Shown here: positions 7,003 through 15,081 of the stretch, in pieces | How the letters are laid out: every line of letters begins with the position of its first letter | Numbering within the stretch: the stretch's first letter is position 1 | Notes under the pieces: generated by a model | Told to the model about the DNA's origin: nothing | Databases searched by the model: none | Seen by the model: the letters and a program-made list of their open reading frames with translations, nothing else | Program-made: the position numbers and the translations under genes | Assembly: GCA_964432985.1 (NCBI GenBank) | Contig: CAYSPT010000073.1 | Span: 1 to 24,402, forward strand | Reading direction: 5' to 3' | Source of the DNA: CAYSPT01 sp964432985 | Lineage (GTDB): Bacteria > Muiribacteriota > CAYSPT01 | Length of the DNA: 24,402 nt

Positions 7003-7701
7003 TTAAGCCGTCTTACACCTGAACGCGACCACTCCGTTATCGAGTTTTAGTATACCGGGGATCAGGGGAATAGTGTTCATCTGCAGGGCATACTGGATAT
7101 CTATCCAGTAATGTTCTGGCATACGGGACGTGCCGGCGCGCATTTTTCGGCCGTATATCTCCCGGATTTCACGCACCAGCGGAGCATGGTCTACCGGAAT
7201 ATCAAGCAACCGGTCCACCAGCACCTGGGCGCAGGTTACATCTTCCAGCGCCGGGTACCGCTCCTCGAAGTGGGAAGCGGCCACGATATCCACGGTACGG
7301 TATCCGCTTCGAAGGATATAACCGGATACTGCATCCAGGTTGGCAAAACCGGCCACCACCGCCCGCTCGAAGTCCAGGTTATTGAAAACGGCGGTGATCA
7401 AGTTGCCGGTTTTCATCACCACCTTCTCACCGTTTACCCCGTGATCTGCCACCTGGCTGGGGGAGTTGTCAAGCCCCTCATCGATGACCTCCGACACCAG
7501 CAGGTATCCCCGGGACATGTAGTCGCGGATCAGGGCGGGATCGTAGATGCCGACTACTTCTCCTGCCCCGTGTTTCAACAGGGTAAGAAGCGTAGTCGAG
7601 GCCCGGAACACATCGATAAACACGGTGAGATCGTGCTTCGAGGCCGGGGATTTCACAGCCGGGGTCTGGTATGAGTTTCTCACTGAGATGTTCAAAAGCA
7701 T
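7003..7701 (-). CDS. ComB-family protein (probable 2-phosphosulfolactate phosphatase)
   Basis: A 232-residue soluble protein with ComB hallmarks: VFIDVFRASTTLLTLLKHGA near the N-terminus, LDNSPSQV, EKVVMKTGNLITAV (family: TTNGTRAL-like), VVAGFANLDAV, and ALEDVTCAQVLVDRLL. ComB is a magnesium-dependent phosphatase that makes sulfolactate in coenzyme M synthesis, but many bacterial members have unknown substrates. The segment usually reading TTNGT is KTGNL here, so substrate preference may differ. The start at 7701 follows AGGAAA on the minus strand. A TATAAT lies only about 8 nt before the ATG with no good -35. No coenzyme M or sulfonate genes are nearby. Confidence 0.75.
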   Translation of the reverse strand: MLLNISVRNSYQTPAVKSPASKHDLTVFIDVFRASTTLLTLLKHGAGEVVGIYDPALIRDYMSRGYLLVSEVIDEGLDNSPSQVADHGVNGEKVVMKTGNLITAVFNNLDFERAVVAGFANLDAVSGYILRSGYRTVDIVAASHFEERYPALEDVTCAQVLVDRLLDIPVDHAPLVREIREIYGRKMRAGTSRMPEHYWIDIQYALQMNTIPLIPGILKLDNGVVAFRCKTA

Positions 7702-7782
7702 GGTTTCCTATTATACCTTTTCCAGTTCTTTGTAGTGATTATTCAAGTGTTTTTTATAGTTTTACTGGCACCAACCAGCGCC

Positions 7783-8065
7783 CGCTGGGTTTAGTAACCC
7801 GCTGGGTTTAGTAACCCGCTGGGTTTAGGCACACGCTGGGTTTAGTAACCCGCTGGGTTTAGGCACACGCTGGGTTTAGTAACCCGCTNNNNNNNNNNNN
7901 NNNNNNNNNNNNNNNNNNNNNNNNNNNNNNNNNNNNNNNNNNNNNNNNNNNNNNNNNNNNNNNNNNNNNNNNNNNNNNNNNNNNNNNNTTAGTAACCCGC
8001 TGGGTTTAGGCACACGCTGGGTTTAGTAACCCGCTGGGTTTAGTAACCCGCTGGGTTTAGGCACA
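7783..8065. repeat. 17-bp tandem array containing a 100-N gap
   Basis: Units of 17 bp begin at 7783 and continue into the gap (7889-7988), then resume at 7998, 8015, 8032 and 8049. Two types alternate: A (CGCTGGGTTTAGTAACC) and B (CGCTGGGTTTAGGCACA). The visible order is A A B A B A, gap, A B A A B. In type A followed by C, GGGTT/AACCC forms a small hairpin. The gap is clearly unresolved array. No gene overlaps it, and it fills most of the spacer between comB and the regulator gene. Confidence 0.88.
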
Positions 8066-8096
8066 CGCTGGCGTGGATATATGTTCGCTTGTGGAG

Positions 8097-8136
8097 TTGT
8101 ATCAGATTTGATACAATTGTCGCAGATTTGATACAA
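8097..8136. promoter_or_regulatory. Two abutting 20-bp operators
   Basis: Site one (8097-8116) is TTGTATCA-GATT-TGATACAA, a perfect palindrome with 8-bp arms. Site two (8117-8136) follows without a gap, with the same centre and right arm and two changes in the left arm (TTGTCGCA). The second overlaps the -35 box of the regulator's promoter. This layout is typical of an autorepressed winged-helix dimer. Confidence 0.72.
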
Positions 8137-8156
8137 CCCCTGAACAGGCCTATATA
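8128..8156 (+). promoter_or_regulatory. Sigma70-type promoter of the winged-helix regulator
   Basis: TTGATA (8128-8133), a 17-bp spacer and TATATA (8151-8156). The -35 is part of the second operator's right arm, so an occupied operator would exclude RNA polymerase. The leader to the TTG start at 8180 is about 17 nt and holds TAAGGAG. Confidence 0.68.
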
Positions 8157-8179
8157 ACATTCCCGTAAGGAGTAGTATT

Positions 8180-8710
8180 TTGATAGATGATCCGCCCGCT
8201 GTGAAGGTACCTCCCGCACTCATGCGGCTCTTTTCTTCCAGAGTGCGCATCGAGGTCATTTGGTTTTTCATTACTCATCCTCACGATTCATTATATGTGC
8301 GTGAGTTGGCCAGGGAACTGGGCGAACCTGCGGGAACGATAGGCAGGGAGCTTGTGAATCTGGAGAAGGCCAGTCTTCTCACATCCCACATACGCGGAAA
8401 GCAGAAATATTTTGAATTGAATGTGCAGTTTCCAATTATCGATGATTTGAAAAACATCTTCACCAAAATGATGGTCACCGGCGATGAGGAATCCGACACC
8501 GGGAAACACAAGAAAACAGAGGTTGCTCTCACCGACGATGAGCGGGCTGTCATCGAGGCTATCGGAGACGAAGGGGTTTTCGCCGAAGAAATCGTCGCGC
8601 AAACAGGTTTATCCGCGACCGTAGTGCAGCAGCGCCTGGTCATGCTGGAAATGAAATCTTATATTTTCAAGCACAAGAAAAAGGGCAGGTATTTCAGCAA
8701 CCTCGAATAA
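8180..8710 (+). CDS. Winged-helix (ArsR/MarR-like) transcriptional regulator with two HTH domains
   Basis: A 176-residue cytoplasmic DNA-binding protein. Residues about 14-85 form a winged helix: LRLFSSRVRIEVIWFF, then the HTH core LYVRELARELGEPAGTIGRE and the wing SHIRGKQKYFELN. A charged linker (about 100-112) leads to a second HTH-like domain, LTDDERAVIEAIGDEGVFAE then EIVAQTGLSATVVQQRLVML, resembling the DprA/MarR type. The start is TTG at 8180 behind TAAGGAG. Two tandem operators overlap its promoter, indicating autoregulation. A further half-site (TTTGATAC, 8855-8862) lies before the ADH-AOR operon, its likely target. No cysteine or histidine cluster marks it as a metal sensor. Confidence 0.75.
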   Translation: MIDDPPAVKVPPALMRLFSSRVRIEVIWFFITHPHDSLYVRELARELGEPAGTIGRELVNLEKASLLTSHIRGKQKYFELNVQFPIIDDLKNIFTKMMVTGDEESDTGKHKKTEVALTDDERAVIEAIGDEGVFAEEIVAQTGLSATVVQQRLVMLEMKSYIFKHKKKGRYFSNLE

Positions 8711-8745
8711 AGGACGTTCCACTTCATCAGATTCTGTCAGCAGCA

Positions 8746-8819
8746 CTTGGATAATCATGCTTGGATAATCATGATAGCCTACCAATTTCAGGCGCACCCT
8801 GGTTTCAGGTGCATGCTGG
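8746..8819. repeat. 14-bp duplication and two diverged 17-bp repeat units
   Basis: CTTGGATAATCATG is repeated back to back (8746-8759, 8760-8773). Then two 17-bp units follow: TTTCAGGCGCACCCTGG (8786-8802) and TTTCAGGTGCATGCTGG (8803-8819). Rotated, these match the type B unit of the array upstream of the regulator (GTTTAGGCACACGCTGG) at 13 and 12 of 17 positions. They look like diverged members of the same family. Confidence 0.55.
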
Positions 8820-8870
8820 GTGCATACTATGCTTCCTGGTAAATATGACCTTAATTTGATACTATGGTTG

Positions 8871-8907
8871 GTAGATCAATGCTACACGCGAATCATTGTA
8901 GATCTAC
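8871..8907. promoter_or_regulatory. Interrupted inverted repeat upstream of the ADH-AOR operon
   Basis: GTAGATC-AATG and CATTG-TA-GATCTAC flank a 12-nt centre. The outer 7-bp arms are perfect and the inner AATG/CATT pairing is offset by two bases. It lies 46 bp before the adh start, so it could be a regulator site or leader hairpin. I found no convincing -35/-10 pair here. Confidence 0.4.
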
Positions 8908-8952
8908 AGAAGAGTATGCTGTTAATTTTTCTAGTTATGAAGGAGGATGACG

Positions 8953-10110
8953 ATGCTATCGGACATTACGCTTAACTGGCCGCCGGTCATTGAATTCGGG
9001 GTGGGCCGGGTCAAGAAACTAAACGAACATCTTCTCGGGTGCAAGAAGGTGTTTGTACTTCTGGACCCCCCGCTGCAAGCCGCAGTTGAACCACTGGTTT
9101 CCGAACTGCGTGAAACGGGTACTACCGTTAAAATCTCCACCGAAGTGGTGCCCGAACCGCCCTTTAAGGCGCTCGAGGAGCTGCTCGAACCGGTTAACGA
9201 GTTTTCGCCGGACGTTGTGGTGGGAATCGGCGGGGGCTCCGCCATGGACCTGGCCAAACTGGTGGCGGTTCTTTTCACCGGCGAGCAAAAGGCGCACGAC
9301 GTAGTGGGAATCGACCAGGTCGCCGGACGCAGCGTGAAACTCATCACGGTCTCCAGCACCTCCGGTACCGGCAGCGAGGTCACCCCCATAGCCATCCTCA
9401 CCGATGTCGCCCAGAAGCTGAAAAAGGGCGTGGTAAGCAAGTACCTGGTTCCGGACGTGGCCATCGTCGACCCCGAACTCACCGTCACCGTGCCTCCTGC
9501 CGTCACCGCTTCCACCGGTGTGGACGCCATGACCCACTGCATCGAGGCGTACACCAACCGCCACGCCCACCCGATCATTGACAACCTGGCCATCGAAGGG
9601 GTGGCCCTCATCGCAGCCCACCTGGAAACCGCCGTCAAGGACGGCGGCAACCTGGAAGCACGGACCGCCATGGCCCTGGGCAGCCTGTACGGCGGGATGT
9701 GCCTGGGGCCGGTAAACACGGCCACCGTGCATGCCATGGCCTACCCGCTGGGAGGCGAGTTCAAGGTCCCCCACGGGGTGGCAAACTCCGTCCTGCTGCC
9801 CTTCGTGATGAGCTTCAATTTCCCGGCCTGCATAGAAAAATACGCCAACATCTCCCGGGCGGTGAGAGCCAAACAGGGAGACTCCCCTGAAAACACGGCC
9901 AGAAACGGCATACATAAGATCAGGGAGATTTCCGAGCGCTGCGGGATCCCTTCGGGCTTGAAAGAGATGGATATTCCCGAGTCGGCCATACCCATGATGG
10001 CCGAAGCCTCGTTGAAGGTGAAACGTCTCATGGACAATAATCCGCGCACCGTGAGCCTGCAGGATGCCGAGATGATCTACCGCAAGGCCTACGACGGGAT
10101 AGTTGATTGA
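8953..10110 (+). CDS. Iron-containing (group III) alcohol dehydrogenase
   Basis: A 385-residue NAD(P)-dependent cytoplasmic enzyme interconverting alcohols and aldehydes. The N-terminal nucleotide-binding domain has VVVGIGGGSAMDLAK (about 88-102) and STSGTGSEVTP (136-145). The C-terminal metal-binding helical domain supplies Asp191 and His195 (GVDAMTHCIEAY), His260 (HAMAYPLGG) and His274 (PHGVANS), the full ligand set of the family. An earlier ATG at 8947 directly abuts AAGGAGG, so the ATG at 8953 with a 6-nt gap is the better start. It is first in a five-gene plus-strand run, 16 bp before the aldehyde:ferredoxin oxidoreductase, which suggests they share an aldehyde. Confidence 0.92.
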   Translation: MLSDITLNWPPVIEFGVGRVKKLNEHLLGCKKVFVLLDPPLQAAVEPLVSELRETGTTVKISTEVVPEPPFKALEELLEPVNEFSPDVVVGIGGGSAMDLAKLVAVLFTGEQKAHDVVGIDQVAGRSVKLITVSSTSGTGSEVTPIAILTDVAQKLKKGVVSKYLVPDVAIVDPELTVTVPPAVTASTGVDAMTHCIEAYTNRHAHPIIDNLAIEGVALIAAHLETAVKDGGNLEARTAMALGSLYGGMCLGPVNTATVHAMAYPLGGEFKVPHGVANSVLLPFVMSFNFPACIEKYANISRAVRAKQGDSPENTARNGIHKIREISERCGIPSGLKEMDIPESAIPMMAEASLKVKRLMDNNPRTVSLQDAEMIYRKAYDGIVD

Positions 10111-10126
10111 AAGGGGTACCACGGCA

Positions 10127-11887
10127 ATGAAAGGTTTTTTCAACAAGCTGCTCCGAATCGACATGGAAGCGGAAACATACAGTTACGAAGATATACCGGA
10201 CCAGGTGCTGCAAAAGACTCTCGGCGGCAAAGGGCTGGGTGTCCACCTGCTCATGAAAGAGAACCCGGTGGGTGTGGATCCGCTCTCCGCGGATAACGTA
10301 TTTATCCTGGCTACCGGGCCGGTCACCGGTACGAAGATGTGGAGCCATTCACGGTTCGGCGCGTACTCCAAAAGCCCCGCCACAGGCGGGTTCGGGGAAT
10401 CATACTGCGGAGGTACGCTGGCTCCGAAGATAAAGGGATGCGGTGTTGACGCCGTGATCCTTCTGAACAGTGCCCGGAACCTGAAATTCCTGGTTATCGA
10501 CGAAAACGGTGTCTCGTTCAACGACGCGGCCGAGATAAAGGGGGCTGATACTCCCGATACCGAGAAGTACATCATCGACCGTGCTCCCGAAGGCGCCAGC
10601 GCCATGGTCATCGGCCCGGCGGGTGAAAACCTGGTGCGGTTCGCCTGCATCAAATCCGACCGTCAAAACAACCTGGGCCGCAGCCTGGGGCGCTGCGGTA
10701 TGGGAGCTGTCCTGGGCGCGAAAAATTGTAAGGGGATCGCTTTCGCCGGGACGAAGAAGTGTGAGATTTCCGACGAAGACCTGCTCAAGGGAGTGACGAA
10801 AACCGTGGTGGCGCGGGCCAAGGAATCACCGGTCACCAAGATGTACCAGCAACTCGGCACGCCCATGCAGGTGGCGGTTACCAATGCCCAGCAGTGTTTC
10901 CCCACCAGGTACTGGTACAGCGGGCACTACGAGGAATGGGAGACCCTCTCCGCCGATTACATGCAGAAGAACTTCGAGGTCAAGGCCCTCAGCTGCCCCA
11001 CCTGTTTCCTTAACTGCGCCAAGCATTCCAAAGTGAAGCACGGCCGGCACGCCGGACTAGAAATCGACGGTCCCGAGTACGAGACCATCTTCGCCATCGG
11101 CGGACTCAACATGATCAACAGCCTGGAAGAAGTGTCCTGGCTCAATGATATCTGCGACCGTCTCGGCATCGATACCATCAGCGCCGGCAACATCTCCGCC
11201 TTCGCCGTGGAAGCTTACAAGGCCGGCAAAATCGACTATAAAATCGAGTACAACCAACCGGACACCGTGGCCGAGCTGTACAACATGATTGCCACCCGAA
11301 GCGGTGTTGGCGACATCTTCGCCCGGGGCATCAAGGAAGCCGCCAGGGAGCTTGGGATGGAAGACGTGGCCATACACGTCAAGGGGCTCGAGCCCGCCGG
11401 ATTCGACCCCCGGGTCCTCAAGGGAATGGGGCTCTCCTACGCCACCTCCGCCCGGGGGGCCTGCCACCTGCGCGGTACCTTCTACAAGGCCGAACTTTCC
11501 GGCCAGATGGACCGCGCCCAGATCGTCGGAAAGGCAAAGCTTCACATCGATTACGAAGATCGGGCGGCTATTTTTGACAGCCTGGTGCTGTGCCGGTTCT
11601 ACCGTGATTTTCTCTTCTGGGAAGAGCTGCTGCAATTGGTGGAAGCCACCACCGGGAACAAGCTGAGCAAAGACGAACTCCAGGCTATAGCCAACGATAT
11701 TACCAACCGGTCCCGTGAGTACAACACCCGCGAAGGGCTCGACCGGTCCACCGACACCCTGCCGCGCCGGTTCCTGACCGAGCCCACCGATGAGGGATTC
11801 ACCCTCTCCGAAGAGGACCTGAACACCATGATAAGGGAGTATAACGAAATCAGGGACGGCGAAAAAGAGGCCGTGTCGGAGACATGA
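10127..11887 (+). CDS. Aldehyde:ferredoxin oxidoreductase, tungsten enzyme family
   Basis: A 586-residue member of the AOR family, which oxidises aldehydes to acids with ferredoxin (or the reverse) using a tungsten bis-pyranopterin and a 4Fe-4S cluster. The N-terminal pterin-binding domain has GGKGLGVHLL, ATGPVTGTKM and SPATGGFGESYCGG. The cluster cysteines are CPTCFLNC (290, 293, 297) and Cys489 (LVLCRFYRD). EIDGPEYETIFAIGGL and the LRGTFYKAEL region fit the usual cofactor domains. Length is near the family's 600. ATG 10127 is chosen over a longer TTG frame from 10103 that overlaps the upstream stop. Its place after Fe-ADH points to an alcohol-aldehyde-acid route; the physiological direction cannot be read. 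Confidence 0.93.
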   Translation: MKGFFNKLLRIDMEAETYSYEDIPDQVLQKTLGGKGLGVHLLMKENPVGVDPLSADNVFILATGPVTGTKMWSHSRFGAYSKSPATGGFGESYCGGTLAPKIKGCGVDAVILLNSARNLKFLVIDENGVSFNDAAEIKGADTPDTEKYIIDRAPEGASAMVIGPAGENLVRFACIKSDRQNNLGRSLGRCGMGAVLGAKNCKGIAFAGTKKCEISDEDLLKGVTKTVVARAKESPVTKMYQQLGTPMQVAVTNAQQCFPTRYWYSGHYEEWETLSADYMQKNFEVKALSCPTCFLNCAKHSKVKHGRHAGLEIDGPEYETIFAIGGLNMINSLEEVSWLNDICDRLGIDTISAGNISAFAVEAYKAGKIDYKIEYNQPDTVAELYNMIATRSGVGDIFARGIKEAARELGMEDVAIHVKGLEPAGFDPRVLKGMGLSYATSARGACHLRGTFYKAELSGQMDRAQIVGKAKLHIDYEDRAAIFDSLVLCRFYRDFLFWEELLQLVEATTGNKLSKDELQAIANDITNRSREYNTREGLDRSTDTLPRRFLTEPTDEGFTLSEEDLNTMIREYNEIRDGEKEAVSET

Positions 11888-11973
11888 TAGTTGGAAACGT
11901 GAGCGTCAGAGACAAGCGCATCTAAATGGTGAAAGAAAGAAGGCTTAAAAAGGAAACCGGGGATGGTGACGTG

Positions 11974-12927
11974 ATGAAAATAGTTATTCTGGACGGCAAT
12001 ACCATAAACCCGGGGGATTTGACCTGGGAAGCGGTGGAGGTCTTCGGGGAGTGCATGGTTTACTCCCGCTCCGATGCGGATGAAGTGTTCGAGCGAAGCA
12101 AAGAGGCGGACATCATCATAACCAGCAAGATGGTTTTTGACCGCGAATTGATCCTCAGGCTGCCGAGGCTGAAATACATCGGGGTCATCGCCACCGGTTA
12201 CAACAACATCGATCTGGGCACCGCCGCCGAAAAAAATATAACGGTCACCAATATCCCCGACTACTGCACCGACTCGGTGGCCCAGATGGCGTTCGCACAT
12301 GTTCTGGAACTGTGCCGCCAGGTGGGACACCATGACCGTTCGGTCAAGGAAGGCCGGTGGGCAACCAGCCCGGACTTCTGCTTCTGGGACTACCCGCAGG
12401 TGGAGTTGTGTGGAAAGACCCTGGGACTCATCGGCTGCGGCAGTATCGGCACCGCGGTGGCGAAGATAGCTTTGGCCTTCGGGATGAAAGTCACAGCCTA
12501 CGACGTAGCTCCGCGCGGCACCGGTGGGCTGCCCATCGAGTTTCTCGATCTGGAGACCGTCCTTTCCGAAAGCGACGTTATCAGCCTGCACTGCCCCCTG
12601 ACCCCAGACACGAAAGAAATAATCAACGCCTCGACGCTGGCCAGGATGAAGAATACCGCTTTTCTCATCAACACCGGACGGGGTCCGCTGGTGAACGAAG
12701 ACGATCTGGCAGCGGCGTTGAACGAAGGCGCCATCGCCGGGGCCGGGCTTGATGTCCTGGACAGCGAACCACCGCCGGATGACACCCCTTTGCTCACCGC
12801 CAGGAACTGCTTCATTACACCGCACATCGCCTGGTCCAGCCGCGAAGCGAGGATCAGGCTGATACAGATTACGGCGGACAATATCCGGGCTTTCCTTGAC
12901 GGCAATCCCGTGAACACGGTGATCTGA
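11974..12927 (+). CDS. D-isomer-specific 2-hydroxyacid dehydrogenase (glycerate/hydroxypyruvate-type)
   Basis: A 317-residue NAD(H) enzyme reducing 2-oxoacids to D-2-hydroxyacids. It has the split catalytic domain and Rossmann core, GLIGCGSIGTAVAK (151-164). Catalytic residues are all present: Arg236 (NTGRGPLVNE), Glu265 (DSEPP) and His284 (TPHIAW). The motifs ATGYNNIDL and DSVAQMAFAHVL are typical of the glycerate/phosphoglycerate branch; exact substrate is inferred only. The frame is open 48 bases further upstream, but the ATG at 11974 begins the conserved strand (MKIVILDG) behind a GGGGATGG site. The next gene starts 2 bp after its stop, so translation is probably coupled. Confidence 0.9.
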   Translation: MKIVILDGNTINPGDLTWEAVEVFGECMVYSRSDADEVFERSKEADIIITSKMVFDRELILRLPRLKYIGVIATGYNNIDLGTAAEKNITVTNIPDYCTDSVAQMAFAHVLELCRQVGHHDRSVKEGRWATSPDFCFWDYPQVELCGKTLGLIGCGSIGTAVAKIALAFGMKVTAYDVAPRGTGGLPIEFLDLETVLSESDVISLHCPLTPDTKEIINASTLARMKNTAFLINTGRGPLVNEDDLAAALNEGAIAGAGLDVLDSEPPPDDTPLLTARNCFITPHIAWSSREARIRLIQITADNIRAFLDGNPVNTVI

Positions 12928-12929
12928 GT

Positions 12930-14168
12930 ATGTCCTGCAAGCTGCGCATAATCCGCCAATCTTTCGCCGCCTCCAGCGAACGAATCGATGATGTCGAAGT
13001 CGCAGTCATCGAAGCAGTGCGGGGGGCCGATCCCGAAATCAAACCCGGCGCCCGGATCGCCATCGCCGTGGGAAGCCGCGGTATCACCAACCTGGTGACA
13101 CTGGTCAAAACCGTTATTGAGTTGGTCAAACATCGCGGAGGCAAGCCCTTCATCGTCCCGGCTATGGGCAGTCATGGAGGAGCCACCGCAGAGGGGCAGA
13201 CGGAGATTCTCAAGGAACTCGGCGTCACTGAAAAAAGCATGGGGATTCCCATCCTGTCTTCCATGGAAGTGGTCGAGCTGCCCTGCGGTGAACTGGACAA
13301 CCGGGTCTACATGGACCGACACGCGTACGGTTCGGACGGGGTCATCCTGATAAACCGGGTCAAGCCTCACACCGACTACCGGGGCCCCCACGAAAGCGGG
13401 CTTGCCAAGCTGTGCGTGGTGGGCCTGGGCAAACACGCGCAGGCGCTTGAAATCCACAGCCGGGGTGTGGAAGGCTTGAGAGACCTGGTGCCCGCCACCG
13501 CCAGGCGTATCATAGACACCGGAAAGATCATCATGGGGCTGGCGGTCGTCGAGAACGCTCACGATGAAACCGCGCTTATCAAGGGGCTGAAACCCGGGGA
13601 CATCATGCGGGAAGAGCCGGCGCTGCTGGAATTGGCCCGGCGGAACATGCCATCGCTCCCGGTGGACCGCCTGGATGTTCTCATTATCGACCGGATGGGC
13701 AAAGACATCAGCGGCACCGGGATGGATCCGAACATCATCGGGAGGATACGGATACGCGGGCAGCAGGATAGGGACATCCCCTGTATAAAAAACATCGTGG
13801 TCACCGATATCACGCCTGCCTCTCACGGCAACGCCCTGGGGATCGGACTGGCCGACATCATTACCAGAAACCTGTTCGAGAAAATTGACTTTCACGCCAC
13901 CTATGAGAACATATTCACCACTACGTTTCTCGAACGTGGCAAGATACCGGTGGTGACCGAAACAGCCGAGCGCGCCCTGGAAGTGGCCCTGAAGTCATCG
14001 GGACCGCCCCCGGCTGGCGGCGAAAGGATCATCCGTATCAAAGACACCCTTCACCTGGTGGAGATGTATGTTTCTCCCGCCGTGCTCGACGAGCTGGGGG
14101 ACCGGGTGGAACCTGCCGGAGATTTCGATGAGATCTTTGATAAAAACGGCAACCTTAGGGAGTTCTGA
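12930..14168 (+). CDS. LarA-like (DUF2088) protein, nickel-dependent racemase superfamily
   Basis: A 412-residue soluble protein of the LarA/DUF2088 superfamily, whose known member epimerises lactate with a nickel pincer cofactor. Landmarks are FIVPAMGSHGGATAEGQ (the region of LarA His108), NRVKPHTDYRGPHESGLAK (the PH and Lys region of LarA), LGKHAQALEIHSRG and TDITPASHGNALGIG. The LarA DDHTRP segment reads VGSRGI, so it belongs to a divergent subgroup. With the D-2-hydroxyacid dehydrogenase 2 bp upstream, I infer a 2-hydroxyacid epimerase acting on the same compound. No larB, larC or larE cofactor genes are in the window. The start has only a weak ribosome binding site, which fits translational coupling. 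Confidence 0.82.
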   Translation: MSCKLRIIRQSFAASSERIDDVEVAVIEAVRGADPEIKPGARIAIAVGSRGITNLVTLVKTVIELVKHRGGKPFIVPAMGSHGGATAEGQTEILKELGVTEKSMGIPILSSMEVVELPCGELDNRVYMDRHAYGSDGVILINRVKPHTDYRGPHESGLAKLCVVGLGKHAQALEIHSRGVEGLRDLVPATARRIIDTGKIIMGLAVVENAHDETALIKGLKPGDIMREEPALLELARRNMPSLPVDRLDVLIIDRMGKDISGTGMDPNIIGRIRIRGQQDRDIPCIKNIVVTDITPASHGNALGIGLADIITRNLFEKIDFHATYENIFTTTFLERGKIPVVTETAERALEVALKSSGPPPAGGERIIRIKDTLHLVEMYVSPAVLDELGDRVEPAGDFDEIFDKNGNLREF

Positions 14169-14178
14169 AAAGAGGTAG

Positions 14179-14553
14179 ATGGACGTGCACGAATTGATAC
14201 AGAAATGGGACGGGACCGTGTACCCGGAGATGATCAGGGACCTGCCTGAAATCGATATCCCGGTGGAAGGTATCCGCGGCTGGCTTCTTAAAAGCGGCAG
14301 CCAGCAGGTGGTGTTCTTCGATATCCAGCCGGTGGGCGAGATCCCTCCCCACACCCACTGCGCCCAGTGGGGAATCGTGATCGAGGGGGAAATGGACCTG
14401 ACCATCGACGGAGAGACACGCAGGTACGGCAAGGGAGACTGGTACTACATCCCCGCCGGAGTAGTACACGGGGCGAATTTTCCCACCCGGGTCAACGCCA
14501 TCGACATATTTAATGACCCCGACCGTTACGGGATCAAGTCCGTATCCGGGTAG
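14179..14553 (+). CDS. Small single-domain cupin protein
   Basis: A 124-residue beta-barrel cupin. Motif 1 is PPHTHCAQWGIVIEGEMDL (a G-x5-HxH-type metal site with a following Glu-containing strand), and motif 2 is YIPAGVVHGANF (PxGxxH). The His residues for metal binding are present. Such proteins may be small dioxygenases, isomerases or ligand sensors; the sequence does not say which. It follows the LarA-like gene by 10 bp and closes the plus-strand operon. The ribosome binding site (GAGG, 14172-14175) is close to the ATG. It converges with the thioesterase gene 54 bp on. Confidence 0.82.
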   Translation: MDVHELIQKWDGTVYPEMIRDLPEIDIPVEGIRGWLLKSGSQQVVFFDIQPVGEIPPHTHCAQWGIVIEGEMDLTIDGETRRYGKGDWYYIPAGVVHGANFPTRVNAIDIFNDPDRYGIKSVSG

Positions 14554-14607
14554 AGAAGTAATCCACTACTCGTCATGTAATCATGCTCTCATCCGGGTAG
14601 GATACTC

Positions 14608-15081
14608 CTACTCCTCCGGAATCAGGTGTTTGGGCATCTGCACCGTCACCACCCGGCCCCGGGCGCACACTTCGCCTTCGGCTGACAGCCAGGCACTGAC
14701 GATGACCTTACGTCCCTTTACCTCTTCTATTTTCCCGCGTATTTCCAGCGGTACTCCCAGAGGCGTGGGCTTCAGGTAATCGACCTGCAGTGACGCCGTC
14801 ACGAATCTGAACGCCGGTTTGGTGCCCATATCGCGTCCTTCGGCCAGGTAGGCTGCTGCGGAAGCCGTCCCGGTGGCGTGGCAGTCGATCAGGGAGGCGA
14901 TCAGACCTCCGTACACATACCCCGGAATGGCAATGTGATACGGTTTGGGCATATAGGTGGTGACCGTCTCATCGCCGTCCCAGAATGTCTTTAGCTGGTG
15001 GCCCTGCTCGTTGAGTCGGCCGCAGCCGTAACAGTAGCTCACATCGTCGGGATAAAAGTCCTGGAACGCTTTCTCAGTCAT
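14608..15081 (-). CDS. PaaI-like hotdog-fold acyl-CoA thioesterase
   Basis: A 157-residue hotdog-fold protein. It has the N-terminal CYGCGRLNEQG segment common in this group (YCFGCG..N), the core VYGGLIASLIDCHATGTASA with the active-site Asp in the central helix, and the strands LQVDYLKPTPLG and VCARGRVVTVQMPK. These enzymes hydrolyse acyl-CoA thioesters in the cytoplasm. ATG 15081 is chosen because AAGGAGA stands five bases before it; a longer frame from 15117 lacks this. It is the last gene of the minus-strand etfB-etfA-hydrolase-nitroreductase group. A 6-bp inverted repeat (GTAGGA/TCCTAC) spans its stop codon. Confidence 0.85.
   Translation of the reverse strand: MTEKAFQDFYPDDVSYCYGCGRLNEQGHQLKTFWDGDETVTTYMPKPYHIAIPGYVYGGLIASLIDCHATGTASAAAYLAEGRDMGTKPAFRFVTASLQVDYLKPTPLGVPLEIRGKIEEVKGRKVIVSAWLSAEGEVCARGRVVTVQMPKHLIPEE

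Noticed and set aside
7783..8065. G-quadruplex or telomere-like repeat in the 17-bp array
   Set aside because: GGG runs are 14 bp apart, too far for a normal quadruplex; the hairpin core explains the pattern better.
9019..10164. 381-codon minus-strand frame opposite the alcohol dehydrogenase
   Set aside because: It is rich in His, Gly and Asp from reverse-reading codon bias and overlaps a well-supported gene.
11599..12825. 408-codon minus-strand frame across the AOR end and the hydroxyacid dehydrogenase
   Set aside because: It crosses two real genes and has no motifs or ribosome binding site.
12498..13895. 465-codon minus-strand frame opposite the LarA-like gene
   Set aside because: It has antisense composition only; the plus-strand genes are coupled and carry clear motifs.
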